Shown here: piece by piece, positions 34,640-42,631 of the stretch
Layout of the letters: each line of letters opens with the position of its first letter
How positions within the stretch are numbered: the first letter of the stretch is position 1
Assembly: GCA_027317105.1 (NCBI GenBank)
Contig: DAHVFH010000039.1
Span: 9,347 to 73,346 of the forward strand
DNA length: 64,000 nt
Origin: Cytophagales bacterium
GTDB lineage: Bacteria; Bacteroidota; Bacteroidia; Cytophagales; Cyclobacteriaceae
Reading direction: 5' to 3'
Made by a program: the position numbers and the translations under genes
The notes under the pieces: model-generated
The model's input: the letters and a program-made list of their open reading frames with translations, nothing else
Told to the model about the DNA's origin: nothing
The model's database searches: none

Positions 34640-35203
34640 TTAAAGGACTTTATAGATGCAGGCAACTTGAACTTTAACGGAAGGGGAGATTTTATCTTTC
34701 ACCGGACCCGGAATTTTAATCTTATAATCTTCCAACGACACTTTGAACGATGCTTCAGATGAAATAATTCCTTCTTTTACTTTAATCGAACATGGAACAA
34801 CCACTTCTTTTTTCACGTTGTGAATTGTCAATAGGCCAATGACGGTTGTGGAGTAGATGCCCTCCTTTTTCAAATTAATTTTAGATACGTCTTCAAAATT
34901 CCCTATAAATGTGGCTTTCGGATACTTCTCACTTTCCATATAGTTCTCATTGAAATGTTCTTGCATCAATCCGCGCTTGAATTCAAATCCTTTAATAAGA
35001 GCGGCAAACTCCATTTGTCCACTGCTGATATCAAAAACGCTGGTTACCGATTTGTTAATTGCATCAATATCCTCCAACGCAGTTCCGGCAGAGAAAGTGA
35101 TCGTGCCCGTTTTTGTGAAATAACGGTTTTGTGAAAATCCAATCTGGCCTAATAGAAGGAAGGCGAATAGAAGGGACGTATGTTGGTGTATAATTTTTGG
35201 CAT
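34640..35203 (-). CDS. YceI-like secreted lipocalin-fold protein
   Basis: This 187-residue protein has a signal peptide (ending IGFSQ) and a YceI-like domain: MEFAALIKGFEFKRGLMQEHFNENYMESEKYP-type central segment, TFIGNF, and LTIHNVKKEVVVPCSI. YceI proteins bind polyisoprenoid or amphiphilic ligands in the periplasm. The start lies one base after the stop of the OB-fold gene, so both are in one operon with the cytochrome-like gene 10 bp downstream. Confidence 0.85.
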   Translation of the reverse strand: MPKIIHQHTSLLFAFLLLGQIGFSQNRYFTKTGTITFSAGTALEDIDAINKSVTSVFDISSGQMEFAALIKGFEFKRGLMQEHFNENYMESEKYPKATFIGNFEDVSKINLKKEGIYSTTVIGLLTIHNVKKEVVVPCSIKVKEGIISSEASFKVSLEDYKIKIPGPVKDKISPSVKVQVACIYKVL

Positions 35204-35204
35204 A

Positions 35205-35615
35205 TTATTTTAACGGATTCAGAACACAATTATTAACCACTACATCGATCAGTTTACCGGTACATTTACCTTTAATTTGAATAAGGTCTCCCTTTTTCAA
35301 CGTCTGGATGTTCGAAGATTCCGCATCGTAAAAGCTACACGTGATGGTAGCCATCGGATCAGCGGCATCAAGAAATATCGTGTTTGACGCCAGGTTTATT
35401 TCACTTATTTTTCCGGTTATCAATAAAATTTTGTCGCTGTATTTTTGTGTCGCAGCGGCTTCATCCAGCGTAAAATCTTTCATCAGCGCAACAGCACTGA
35501 GTTCATAGACCGGCTTTTCATAGCGAGTATCTGTTGGTTTCCTCATGAATAAGTAGCTACCCACAAGTGCGGCAATGATGAGAAACAGAAAAATTATTAA
35601 CGCGATTCGTTTCAT
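35205..35615 (-). CDS. Membrane-anchored OB-fold (tRNA_anti-like) protein
   Basis: This protein of about 136 residues starts at ATG 35615 (MKRIALIIFLFLIIAALVGS). The longer frame from 35639 adds eight residues before the anchor helix. After the helix comes an OB-fold segment of the tRNA_anti-like kind (ILLITGKISEINL, IFLDAADPMATITCSF, LKKGDLIQIKGKC). Its role is unknown. It recurs with YceI and small cytochromes in Bacteroidota, which is my recollection rather than something shown here. Confidence 0.75.
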   Translation of the reverse strand: MKRIALIIFLFLIIAALVGSYLFMRKPTDTRYEKPVYELSAVALMKDFTLDEAAATQKYSDKILLITGKISEINLASNTIFLDAADPMATITCSFYDAESSNIQTLKKGDLIQIKGKCTGKLIDVVVNNCVLNPLK

Positions 35616-35642
35616 CTCTAATAAATTATTTAAAATCAATTC

Positions 35643-36983
35643 TTATCTCACCTTAAACCAAAAAGCGGTACGGAGTCCGATCAATTGCATTGACTTTTGA
35701 TCAAACCCTTGACCAAGACCGTGCTCATAAAAAAGAGCAGCTTCCCATATCCCTTTATTTTTATTTCGTTTGATTGTTAAACCCGCTGAGGTACTTAACG
35801 TACTTCCAAAAAACCGAAACTCACGGTAGTTATTAAATGTTGTGGTCCGGTCGGTTTCAGAAGTTCCATAAACGTCTGGGCGAACATAATTGTACTGCGA
35901 TTGTTTTGATAAAAGTATGTACGGTGTGTAGCCCGCCCGTAACACAAACTGCCTTTTCTCCGAAATCCATCTTCGGTATTTTATATTTAAAGGAATGGAA
36001 ATAAGCCGACTAGTAAGCGTTGCTGTTTCGCAGCTACCTAGCTGGGGGTTGTATTGTACGTAAGGAGGGATATCATTGTGATTTAACAGATTTTGGGTTG
36101 TGGTATAATCTATCCCTGACTCAAAACTTATTCGAGGAGTAATTAACCAGTCTGCGGTAAGCCCAACACGTGGGGTAATACCCCCATCACCGCGAGCAAA
36201 AATTCCCTTTACTAAATCAAGGTGTGGCGCAATCTGGATTCCAAGTTTATTAAAGTAATGTTTTTCCAATGCGTTTTTTGCTGCTAAGGAGGATTTACCT
36301 TGTGGGATAATCTTTATGGTTTTTCTTGGTTGGGCTTTTTCGGTGTTCATCGTAAAGAGCTTCATGGTCGGTGGCAGTGGTGTGGGTACCATCAGATCAG
36401 TCGGAGAAACGTGTATAGCAAATTGGACAGGCCGAGTACTTTTCTTATGCAACAATAAAAATAGTTCACCATGATCTTCGGTGAGAAGCCCCTCATCTTT
36501 AAGTCGCTCGTATACGGGCTGTGGAATATTTTTCTTTCCACCCACATCCAATTTATAAACTAAATCAAGTGCGGAAAGACCGTTGGATTCATTTTCTTGT
36601 ACTAAATGAAATTGAAATTTGGGTGACGTTAATGAAACCGGCAACGGCCTAATTTCTTTTTGCTGAGTCAATTCCTTTTGCAGGTGCTCAATAATCAAAT
36701 TCAGTGAATCCATCGTATTGGCATAAGAAATCACTGGTTCAAGCAATGCGACTGGATTGTTTTGTTCAACAGAGTTGTGAATAAAGAAATAAGTATTGAT
36801 AGCGGTAAGAAGAAATAACGAAGCAATGAAAACGTTTCTTACTCCGTTTCGGCCATGCCAGGGGGTAGGTTGAAAACTACCTAGCCGTTCATGAAGACCT
36901 TCCAGGGCAGAGGCGTCAAAAGTCGGATCTTCATAGTTCTTTAACTTGCCTTTCAGCAAATCATCGAATTTATTGTCATCCAT
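35643..36983 (-). CDS. Dual-membrane-spanning anti-sigma-like barrel protein (Dma type)
   Basis: This 446-residue protein overlaps the sigma factor gene by 8 bp. Residues 1-47 are polar and acidic without a signal peptide, residues 48-69 form one membrane helix, 70-250 are a long periplasmic linker, and about 250-446 are an outer-membrane barrel ending in GLRTAFWFKVR, a C-terminal beta signal. The layout matches the dual membrane-spanning anti-sigma factors described in Bacteroides thetaiotaomicron. The N-terminus would hold the sigma factor, and the barrel would sense the cell surface. Assignment rests on layout and gene order, not on a recognised domain. Confidence 0.7.
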   Translation of the reverse strand: MDDNKFDDLLKGKLKNYEDPTFDASALEGLHERLGSFQPTPWHGRNGVRNVFIASLFLLTAINTYFFIHNSVEQNNPVALLEPVISYANTMDSLNLIIEHLQKELTQQKEIRPLPVSLTSPKFQFHLVQENESNGLSALDLVYKLDVGGKKNIPQPVYERLKDEGLLTEDHGELFLLLHKKSTRPVQFAIHVSPTDLMVPTPLPPTMKLFTMNTEKAQPRKTIKIIPQGKSSLAAKNALEKHYFNKLGIQIAPHLDLVKGIFARGDGGITPRVGLTADWLITPRISFESGIDYTTTQNLLNHNDIPPYVQYNPQLGSCETATLTSRLISIPLNIKYRRWISEKRQFVLRAGYTPYILLSKQSQYNYVRPDVYGTSETDRTTTFNNYREFRFFGSTLSTSAGLTIKRNKNKGIWEAALFYEHGLGQGFDQKSMQLIGLRTAFWFKVR

Positions 36984-37545
36984 TTTGTTCGGATTTTTCG
37001 TTTGCTTCCATATTCAAATACTTCTTCAATTTTATCCGTGCCATGTTTAGGTTCGATTTGCTTGTGCCCTCATTAATGTTCAACTTCTGCGCAATTTCAG
37101 AGTGTTTAAAACCTTCAATGACAAAGAGGTTGAAAACCGAGCGATAGGAAGGTGGCAATTCCTGAATGGCATTGATAATCACTTCTTCACCCAGATTACT
37201 GAACACTTCAGGTAGAAGTCGTTCGTTTTTCATATAAGAAATGTCTACTTGATGGTAATGTTTTTCGTTTCTACGATAATGATCGATTGAGGCATTGACC
37301 ATGATCGTCCGCAGCCAGCCTTTAAAAGAAAGCCCGGTAGAGTACTTTTCCAGGTTAGTCAATATTTTAAAAAAGCCATCGTTCACAATGTCGGTTGCCT
37401 CCTCGCGAGATCGGGCATAACGTAAACAAATCCCCATAGCAAAACCGTAAAACTGCTTATAAAGCATGTCTTGACTCTTCCGGTCACCTTTCCGGCAAGC
37501 TTGAATGAGCTTCTGAAGTTCTTTGTCCGCTATCGTTTCAATAAT
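36976..37545 (-). CDS. ECF-type RNA polymerase sigma factor, start unclear
   Basis: This sigma-70 family protein has region 2 (CLRYARSREEATDIVNDGFF) and region 4 (LPPSYRSVFNLFVIEGFKHS). The first ATG (37467) gives 163 residues and would cut into region 2. The same frame is open for 26 more codons to a TAG and encodes DKELQKLIQACRKGDRKSQD directly before MLYKQFYGF, which is the expected N-terminus of such factors. No ATG, GTG or TTG occurs there; ATT codons at 37545 and 37542 follow the TAG. A non-canonical start or a frameshift is implied. It is coupled to the barrel anti-sigma-like gene. Confidence 0.85.
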   Translation of the reverse strand: MIETIADKELQKLIQACRKGDRKSQDMLYKQFYGFAMGICLRYARSREEATDIVNDGFFKILTNLEKYSTGLSFKGWLRTIMVNASIDHYRRNEKHYHQVDISYMKNERLLPEVFSNLGEEVIINAIQELPPSYRSVFNLFVIEGFKHSEIAQKLNINEGTSKSNLNMARIKLKKYLNMEANEKSEQNG

Positions 37546-37694
37546 CTACAAAATAAGGTATGTTGTGTACTTTTCATTCACGTGATCTTCTGCGGAAGGG
37601 TTGGTAGCCTAAATACTTTTATGTTGAAAACCAACCATTTTGAAAAGCATTGCGTAATTTATGAAAATGATGGATTCTGCCTGATACAATTTAC

Positions 37695-38063
37695 ATGGTG
37701 AGAAATTTAAAAAAAAAGGTATTCGTCATTTGTAGTAGTCTCATTCTTTTGAATTTTGCTGGTTGCCGGCACAATCCGGATATTCCCGTTTCTCCTATTT
37801 TCACCTTCGATAAAGACGTTAGGACAATCACCCTTAATAACTGCGCCACCGTAGGATGCCATGACGGCTCCAGCAGACGAAGGCCTTTAATCACCTATGC
37901 AGAAGTATTGCATTATGTAACCCCCGGAAAGCCTTACAGCAGCGGTTTATTTACGACAATCATCAAACTAGGCGAAGGCAAAATGCCCCCGCGAGGCCTT
38001 CTAGCCGATGAGCAGATCAAGTCGGTTTATATTTGGATTTTGCAGGGTGCGAAAGAGAATTGA
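37695..38063 (+). CDS. Small cytochrome c-like lipoprotein with CX4CH motif
   Basis: This 122-residue protein has lipobox NFAGC. The single haem-type motif is CATVGCH, with four rather than two residues between the cysteines. Downstream it has the MPPRG methionine and a C-terminal IWILQGA helix, the pattern of planctomycete-type small cytochromes. It is divergent from the sigma factor (227 bp between) and the first of three plus-strand genes ending in a barrel protein. The haem attachment needs checking because of the spacing. Confidence 0.75.
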   Translation: MVRNLKKKVFVICSSLILLNFAGCRHNPDIPVSPIFTFDKDVRTITLNNCATVGCHDGSSRRRPLITYAEVLHYVTPGKPYSSGLFTTIIKLGEGKMPPRGLLADEQIKSVYIWILQGAKEN

Positions 38064-38064
38064 G

Positions 38065-38439
38065 ATGAAAAACAAAATCGTCCTTCTCATAGTTTTTACA
38101 TTCTTGTTAGCCAGTGGCTGTTACTATGATTCGTTTGAAGCGCTTCACCCTTTAGATGGCTACATCAATCCTTGTGACACTACGTTGCAGTCCACGTACA
38201 CCTCTTCCATTCAACTCATCATTACCTATAACTGCATCTCCTGCCACAATGCAACTTATGCGGGCGGAAATGTTAATCTTACCACTTATGATCAGGTAAA
38301 ACTGTATTCCAGCAATGGAAAGATCCCGAATTCTATTTTAAGAAATTCAGGATACAACCCAATGCCACCAACCCAGGCGCTTGCGGCTTGCCAAACTCAA
38401 CGAATTCAACAATGGATCACCAACAACTACCCGCAATGA
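38065..38439 (+). CDS. Small monohaem cytochrome c-like lipoprotein
   Basis: This 124-residue protein starts at ATG 38065 (MKNKIVLLIVFTFLLASGC), one base after the previous stop. It has lipobox ASGC, haem site CISCH and MPPTQ with a closing IQQWI helix, the same layout as its upstream neighbour and the SprB-cytochrome protein. It overlaps the barrel gene by 4 bp (ATGA), so cytochrome and barrel are translated together. Confidence 0.8.
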   Translation: MKNKIVLLIVFTFLLASGCYYDSFEALHPLDGYINPCDTTLQSTYTSSIQLIITYNCISCHNATYAGGNVNLTTYDQVKLYSSNGKIPNSILRNSGYNPMPPTQALAACQTQRIQQWITNNYPQ

Positions 38440-39320
38440 AAAAAAACCTATTCTTAATTTTTTTTCTTTCTTCCTCATTCAACCTCATCGCACAGAGTTT
38501 ACTTGACGAGGTGGAAAAGAAATCGCCATCACCAAAAGATCATACCATCGCCACCTTTAAAGGAACACGGTTGGTGAACTTTCACACCGTAGAAACCCTT
38601 CGAAAAGGATCTTTGGAAGTAAGGATAGCCCATCGTTTTGGTGCCTTCTCTGGTGGCGCCACCACCTTCTGGGGATTGGACGGCCCAGCCACTATCCAAT
38701 TGCGAATTGATTATGCTATCACTGATCGACTGATGGTTGGACTGGGTCGCGCCTCCGATCATAAGATGGTGGATAGTTTTGTGAAATATCGAATTCTTCG
38801 ACAAACCACGAACGGGTCGATGCCAATTTCGGTTACTGGACTCGCGAGTGTAAATGTAGACTCAGAACCGAACAGTTTATTAGGGGTGGACTATTATCAA
38901 TATTTCAGTAGTCGATTAGTGTACATGGCCTCAACGATGATTGCACGAAAATTCAATTCCAAATTTAGCTTGCAGATTAGTCCTGTGTATATTCATTACA
39001 ACCAGGTGCAAAACCTTACCGATAAAAATGATATGTTTAGCCTGGTGGGGTCGGGGAGGTATAAATTTACAAAGCGGACAGCATTAACGTTTGAATATAT
39101 GCAGCGGGTTACTACTTATTCTGCAAACATGTCGCAATATCATAATGTGTTGAGTATTGGTTTTGATATTGAAACCGGAGGTCACGTATTCCAGGTCTTT
39201 GTGACCAACGGCTATTCGATCAATGAGGTTCGAACCATTCCCTATACTACATCAGGATTTTCTAAGGGTATGATGTTGGGCTTCAATCTTTCACGGGTTT
39301 TTTCAACGCGTAAAAAATGA
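38436..39320 (+). CDS. DUF5777-like outer-membrane beta-barrel protein
   Basis: This protein of about 294 residues starts at ATG 38436 (MKKNLFLIFFLSSSFNLIAQ), with cleavage after IAQ. Alternating aromatic strands (VNFHTVETLRKGSLEVRIAH, FGAFSGGATTFWGLDGPA, AITDRLMVGLGRAS) and a final GFNLSRVFSTRKK resemble the DUF5777 barrel family. It is fused translationally to the preceding cytochrome gene. I infer an outer-membrane partner for the two lipoprotein cytochromes. Confidence 0.8.
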   Translation: MKKNLFLIFFLSSSFNLIAQSLLDEVEKKSPSPKDHTIATFKGTRLVNFHTVETLRKGSLEVRIAHRFGAFSGGATTFWGLDGPATIQLRIDYAITDRLMVGLGRASDHKMVDSFVKYRILRQTTNGSMPISVTGLASVNVDSEPNSLLGVDYYQYFSSRLVYMASTMIARKFNSKFSLQISPVYIHYNQVQNLTDKNDMFSLVGSGRYKFTKRTALTFEYMQRVTTYSANMSQYHNVLSIGFDIETGGHVFQVFVTNGYSINEVRTIPYTTSGFSKGMMLGFNLSRVFSTRKK

Positions 39321-39442
39321 CCATGGATGATGCCACCAAATGCCTCCTAATGACGTTGAAAATGACCTATTTGATTGGTATTGTTATGTTAGATTCTCTT
39401 ACAATGCTAATGTTTAGCAGTTATTATAAATATTTTTTATGA
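39317..39442 (+). CDS. Possible 41-residue methionine-rich micro-protein
   Basis: An open frame of 41 codons starts at an ATGA overlap with the barrel gene and ends at an ATGA overlap with the next gene. It encodes a hydrophobic, methionine-rich peptide (MTMDDATKCLLMTLKMTYL at its start). The double overlap suggests coupling, but an open frame this short can occur by chance. Confidence 0.25.
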   Translation: MTMDDATKCLLMTLKMTYLIGIVMLDSLTMLMFSSYYKYFL

Positions 39443-39945
39443 AGTGCCTGAAGCTCTTCGTGATGGGTATTTTTTTGGTTACGGTTGTTCCCGTTTTTTC
39501 ACAGATTTCCGTTGGTTCAAACCTGGCCTTCCCGAGCGGCCATTGGTCAGATTGGGGAGATGAAGGCTTTGGTGTTTCTGCCAGTTATGAAGGAGCTGTT
39601 CACTCCAAATTAAATTGGTCATTATCAGTAGGCACATTGGTTTTTATTGGGAGGAACTATGACTTTGGCGTTACCAACGCAAAATATTATAACCAAATTG
39701 TTGTTCCAATTACCGGTGGCCTAAAATATTATTTTCTTAAAGAAAGTAGCGGGTTTTACGGTGCGGCTGATTTGGGATTATTTTTTGGCAATAACAATCA
39801 GGGGATGAAAATTGGTTTTTCTCCTGGGGTTGGATACCGGTTAAAGAAATTCGATTTTAGCCTTCGCGCTAATTTAATTTCTAATTTAAGTTATTGGGGA
39901 ATTAGGGCAGCTTATACTTTTCCGTCAAAGTTGAATGGAAAATGA
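39439..39945 (+). CDS. Small outer-membrane beta-barrel protein
   Basis: This 168-residue protein has a signal peptide (MKCLKLFVMGIFLVTVVPVFSQ). The mature part is a PorT/OmpX-like small barrel (LKYYFLKESSGFYGAADLGL, FSPGVGYRLKKFDFSLRANL), ending in a strand with aromatic residues (WGIRAAYTF). It is 118 bp after the DUF5777-like gene and convergent with the Rieske gene. The function is unknown. Confidence 0.7.
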   Translation: MKCLKLFVMGIFLVTVVPVFSQISVGSNLAFPSGHWSDWGDEGFGVSASYEGAVHSKLNWSLSVGTLVFIGRNYDFGVTNAKYYNQIVVPITGGLKYYFLKESSGFYGAADLGLFFGNNNQGMKIGFSPGVGYRLKKFDFSLRANLISNLSYWGIRAAYTFPSKLNGK

Positions 39946-39992
39946 CTTCTCTTAAAATTGTTTTGGTTAAAATTATTTGTTTGGTAAAAGAA

Positions 39993-40403
39993 TCAACCTG
40001 ATATCGTAAGTGTTGTACCGCTTAATGTTACTTTATACTGTGCTAATGCCGAAGGGGGTGGCCCACTTACTACTTGCCCTGTGCTGTTGTAAACCCCACC
40101 GTGACAAGGGCAGGTGAATTGCTTGGAAGAACCACTATAGTTTACTGTGCATCCGGCATGGGTGCAAATCGAAGACAAAGCAATGTAGGTTGATTTAGCT
40201 GTGCATATAATGTATATTCCTTGATCCAGAATAAAGCCTCCAATGGTATTTAAAGCTTTATTAGCGGAGGCCGTAAGGTCAACAGTAAAATTGGCCGTTG
40301 GTTTAGGGCTTACCCCATTTTGCGCGCAGCTTTGCAATAGTTCCAACAGAACACCTATTCCGAGTACTCCACTCGTGTTGGCTATGAATTCCCTTCGTTG
40401 CAT
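39993..40403 (-). CDS. Secreted Rieske [2Fe-2S] protein
   Basis: This 136-residue protein has a twin-arginine-like leader (MQRREFIANTSGVLGIG) with a Cys (LQSC) that may be a lipid anchor, then a Rieske domain with both ligand motifs, CTHAGC and CPCHGG. This is the spacing of high-potential Rieske clusters, as in cytochrome bc or arsenite oxidase type proteins, but without partner bc genes nearby. It lies downstream of the cytochrome/porin unit, separated from it by a terminator, so it is probably transcribed from its own promoter. Confidence 0.88.
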   Translation of the reverse strand: MQRREFIANTSGVLGIGVLLELLQSCAQNGVSPKPTANFTVDLTASANKALNTIGGFILDQGIYIICTAKSTYIALSSICTHAGCTVNYSGSSKQFTCPCHGGVYNSTGQVVSGPPPSALAQYKVTLSGTTLTISG

Positions 40404-40483
40404 ATGTATTTTGTTATTTGGATTTTCCTTTCCCTTTATTCACGAAGAAATGTTGTAAAGGGTTGGTCAAATTAAACCCTAAA

Positions 40484-40514
40484 AAAAAAGGCAGGTTGAT
40501 AACCTACCTTTTTT
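40484..40514 (-). terminator. Intrinsic terminator
   Basis: Read on the minus strand, the hairpin GGTAGGTT-ATC-AACCTGCC (one mismatch) is followed by a run of nine T residues. It lies 17 bp after the stop of the small cytochrome gene at 40531 and ends the cytochrome-porin-cytochrome transcript. Confidence 0.8.
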
Positions 40515-40530
40515 GAGATGTTGATGGATA

Positions 40531-40812
40531 TTATCGCGCAGCCTGGAGAAATTCTACAATTTTATTGCGTTCCGATTCTGTGATTAAGGCTCGTGTTTGC
40601 ATGTGCATGCCAATCGTTTCCCATTGATCTCCTGAGAAAGAGCCCGGGGCAGGAGTATTATGACAGTGTTGGCAATTTTCTGCCCACAACTGGGCACCTG
40701 ATTTGGAAGCTACCTTTTGACTGGCTACGCAACTTGCAATCGTGAAGGCAGTGACAACAGCAAATCCTATGGTTGAGATGAATCCGATTTTATTTATCAG
40801 TAGTTTTTTCAT
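40531..40812 (-). CDS. Small cytochrome c protein
   Basis: This 93-residue protein has a signal with lipobox IASC and one haem site CQHCH (LWAENCQHCHNTPAP), with methionines (GMHMQTRALI) as possible axial ligand. It has the length of diheme-elbow-less small cytochromes. It is the third gene of the minus-strand set, 14 bp after the porin gene, and is followed by a terminator. Confidence 0.85.
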   Translation of the reverse strand: MKKLLINKIGFISTIGFAVVTAFTIASCVASQKVASKSGAQLWAENCQHCHNTPAPGSFSGDQWETIGMHMQTRALITESERNKIVEFLQAAR

Positions 40813-40826
40813 GGCAATTTTGTTGA

Positions 40827-42086
40827 TTACAATTGAATGGAAAATTGAATATGGAATGCCTGTGTTTTGGTATTCGGTACTGGTGATGTGAATAAGCTTT
40901 GATCAACCGTACTCTTCGAGTTAAGAACCTCGTAAGTGACGCGTACTACGGTTCGCCAATTGATCCAGTAGTTAAGGCCATAATCCGTTTGCGTGGTATT
41001 GGCACCCCAGACGGAGTTTTTAGGTGTATTATATTGACCATACCGAAACGCCAACTCTAAATTTTTTATAAAATCTATTTGTGACTCTGTTGGTCGAATG
41101 GAAAGTTGTCCATATCCGGAAGTAGAACTGTTGTTGAAGGTGTATGATTTTGTTGCATCTAACGGATTAACATAAGTCGCTGTTCCCACGTCTACGACAT
41201 TATACTGACTTTTTACATTAATAAGCACAGGGCTCAAATTCTTTACATAGTTAAGGTCAAACGCATACAGATTGGCCCGAACGTCTGCATAAGTCATATT
41301 ACCATTTGATACTCCTCCTGTCATTCCGGAAACACCTATTTCAAGTGAATTATTTGAAAAGGGTAATAGCCCTAACCGACCAACAAATGTTTTGTTACGC
41401 GCAGCAGCACCTAAGTTGACATTTGTTAATGTTCCGTTATTCACAGTGGGGTCGATTGTTAACCCGTTTGTAACAGCAAGGTCATAGTTCCATTTCATGG
41501 ATCCTAACGGCAGACCACCGGATACGCCAAATCCATAATCTTGGGCTGTTGGTAAACCAATAGGGTCTGTAGCAACCTTGTTAATCCATGCCGCTGCCAA
41601 TTTTTTTGTGTACATACCAAAAGGTACAACGAAATAACCACCCCTAAAAATTAGGTTTGGTTTTGCGAAATAGGATATGGCGGCCCAGTTAACGCCAACA
41701 CCGTCATTATTGAAGGATGGCTCAAATTCCAATAACACTTTTTTTCCTTGTCTCCATAAAAGCATTGGGCTAAATTCATACGAATCGGTGCCAAATGCAC
41801 TTGCCTTTAGCGGGGCAGACCCATCGTTGGATGTTGTCTTTCCGCTTGCATAGCCAAAAGTTGTTAATCCAACTACTACAAAATGATCCAGCCCTGGTTT
41901 ATGCAAGGCCGCGTGTTTCTCCAACATTGCAATTCTTGCATCAGTGACTGAATCTTTTTTTGCTTGTTCTTCCCTGGTTAGCATTTGTTGCGCATCAGCT
42001 AGATTAAATACCAAGCACCAAGTGGCTACCGTCAGAATCCCAACCGTAGATACTCTTTTTCGTTTATTCCAAATATAATTTTCCAT
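40827..42086 (-). CDS. Outer-membrane porin-like protein
   Basis: This 419-residue protein has a signal peptide (cleavage near ADAQQ), a short coiled-coil region (LTREEQAKKDSVTDARIAML), then a large barrel (YEFSPMLLWRQGKKVLLEFE, LIFRGGYFVVPFGMYTKKLA) ending in FHIQFSIQL, a C-terminal outer-membrane signal. It resembles phosphate-selective porin type proteins (OprO/P-like) in general layout. It lies between two cytochrome c genes, 15 and 14 bp from them, which suggests a porin-cytochrome unit. Confidence 0.78.
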   Translation of the reverse strand: MENYIWNKRKRVSTVGILTVATWCLVFNLADAQQMLTREEQAKKDSVTDARIAMLEKHAALHKPGLDHFVVVGLTTFGYASGKTTSNDGSAPLKASAFGTDSYEFSPMLLWRQGKKVLLEFEPSFNNDGVGVNWAAISYFAKPNLIFRGGYFVVPFGMYTKKLAAAWINKVATDPIGLPTAQDYGFGVSGGLPLGSMKWNYDLAVTNGLTIDPTVNNGTLTNVNLGAAARNKTFVGRLGLLPFSNNSLEIGVSGMTGGVSNGNMTYADVRANLYAFDLNYVKNLSPVLINVKSQYNVVDVGTATYVNPLDATKSYTFNNSSTSGYGQLSIRPTESQIDFIKNLELAFRYGQYNTPKNSVWGANTTQTDYGLNYWINWRTVVRVTYEVLNSKSTVDQSLFTSPVPNTKTQAFHIQFSIQL

Positions 42087-42101
42087 AGCTGATTGTGTTT
42101 T

Positions 42102-42524
42102 TTATTTTTTCGAAGACGCTTCAAGTTTGCGAATGTAGTTGACCAGCTGCCACCGTTGGGTTTCGGTTAGCATTCCTTTATAGGAAGCCATTGGTGGATT
42201 GCCTTCAGTGAGTTTCCAAAAAACTGCACCATCACTTTCTTCACGCACGGAGATGGCCAAAAAATTTGCTGGCCTTGGCTCAAGACTTACCCCTGCCGCC
42301 CCATTTCCTTTACCTTTTTCCCCATGGCAAATGAAACACATGGACTCATAGATTTTCTTTCCGGCAGCTACGGCCGCCTGATCGTTCTTAAATGGATTTG
42401 TAAGCTTGTCGGCAGAAGCAGGAGCCTTCCATGTCGACTTTTGTGCTATAACATTTATCGATACGAATAGCAGAACAACAAGCATGACTGATAATTTTAA
42501 AAATGTGAAGATTGATAGGTTCAT
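42102..42524 (-). CDS. Monohaem cytochrome c, secreted
   Basis: This 140-residue protein has a signal peptide (LLFVSINVIAQ), haem site CFICH (KIYESMCFICHGEKGKG), and the downstream PPMASYKGML methionine and WQLVNYIRKL helix of class I cytochromes. It is the first gene of the cytochrome-porin-cytochrome transcript. A Fnr-type palindrome lies 108 bp upstream. Confidence 0.9.
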   Translation of the reverse strand: MNLSIFTFLKLSVMLVVLLFVSINVIAQKSTWKAPASADKLTNPFKNDQAAVAAGKKIYESMCFICHGEKGKGNGAAGVSLEPRPANFLAISVREESDGAVFWKLTEGNPPMASYKGMLTETQRWQLVNYIRKLEASSKK

Positions 42525-42631
42525 AGTGTTTAATTTTTGCTGTTAGTGATTTGAATTAGTTCTCCTTAGTGAATTATGGGACAATACTACAATTTGGGGT
42601 ATGCCTAATTGATGATAGGCGTCAAAGGGGG

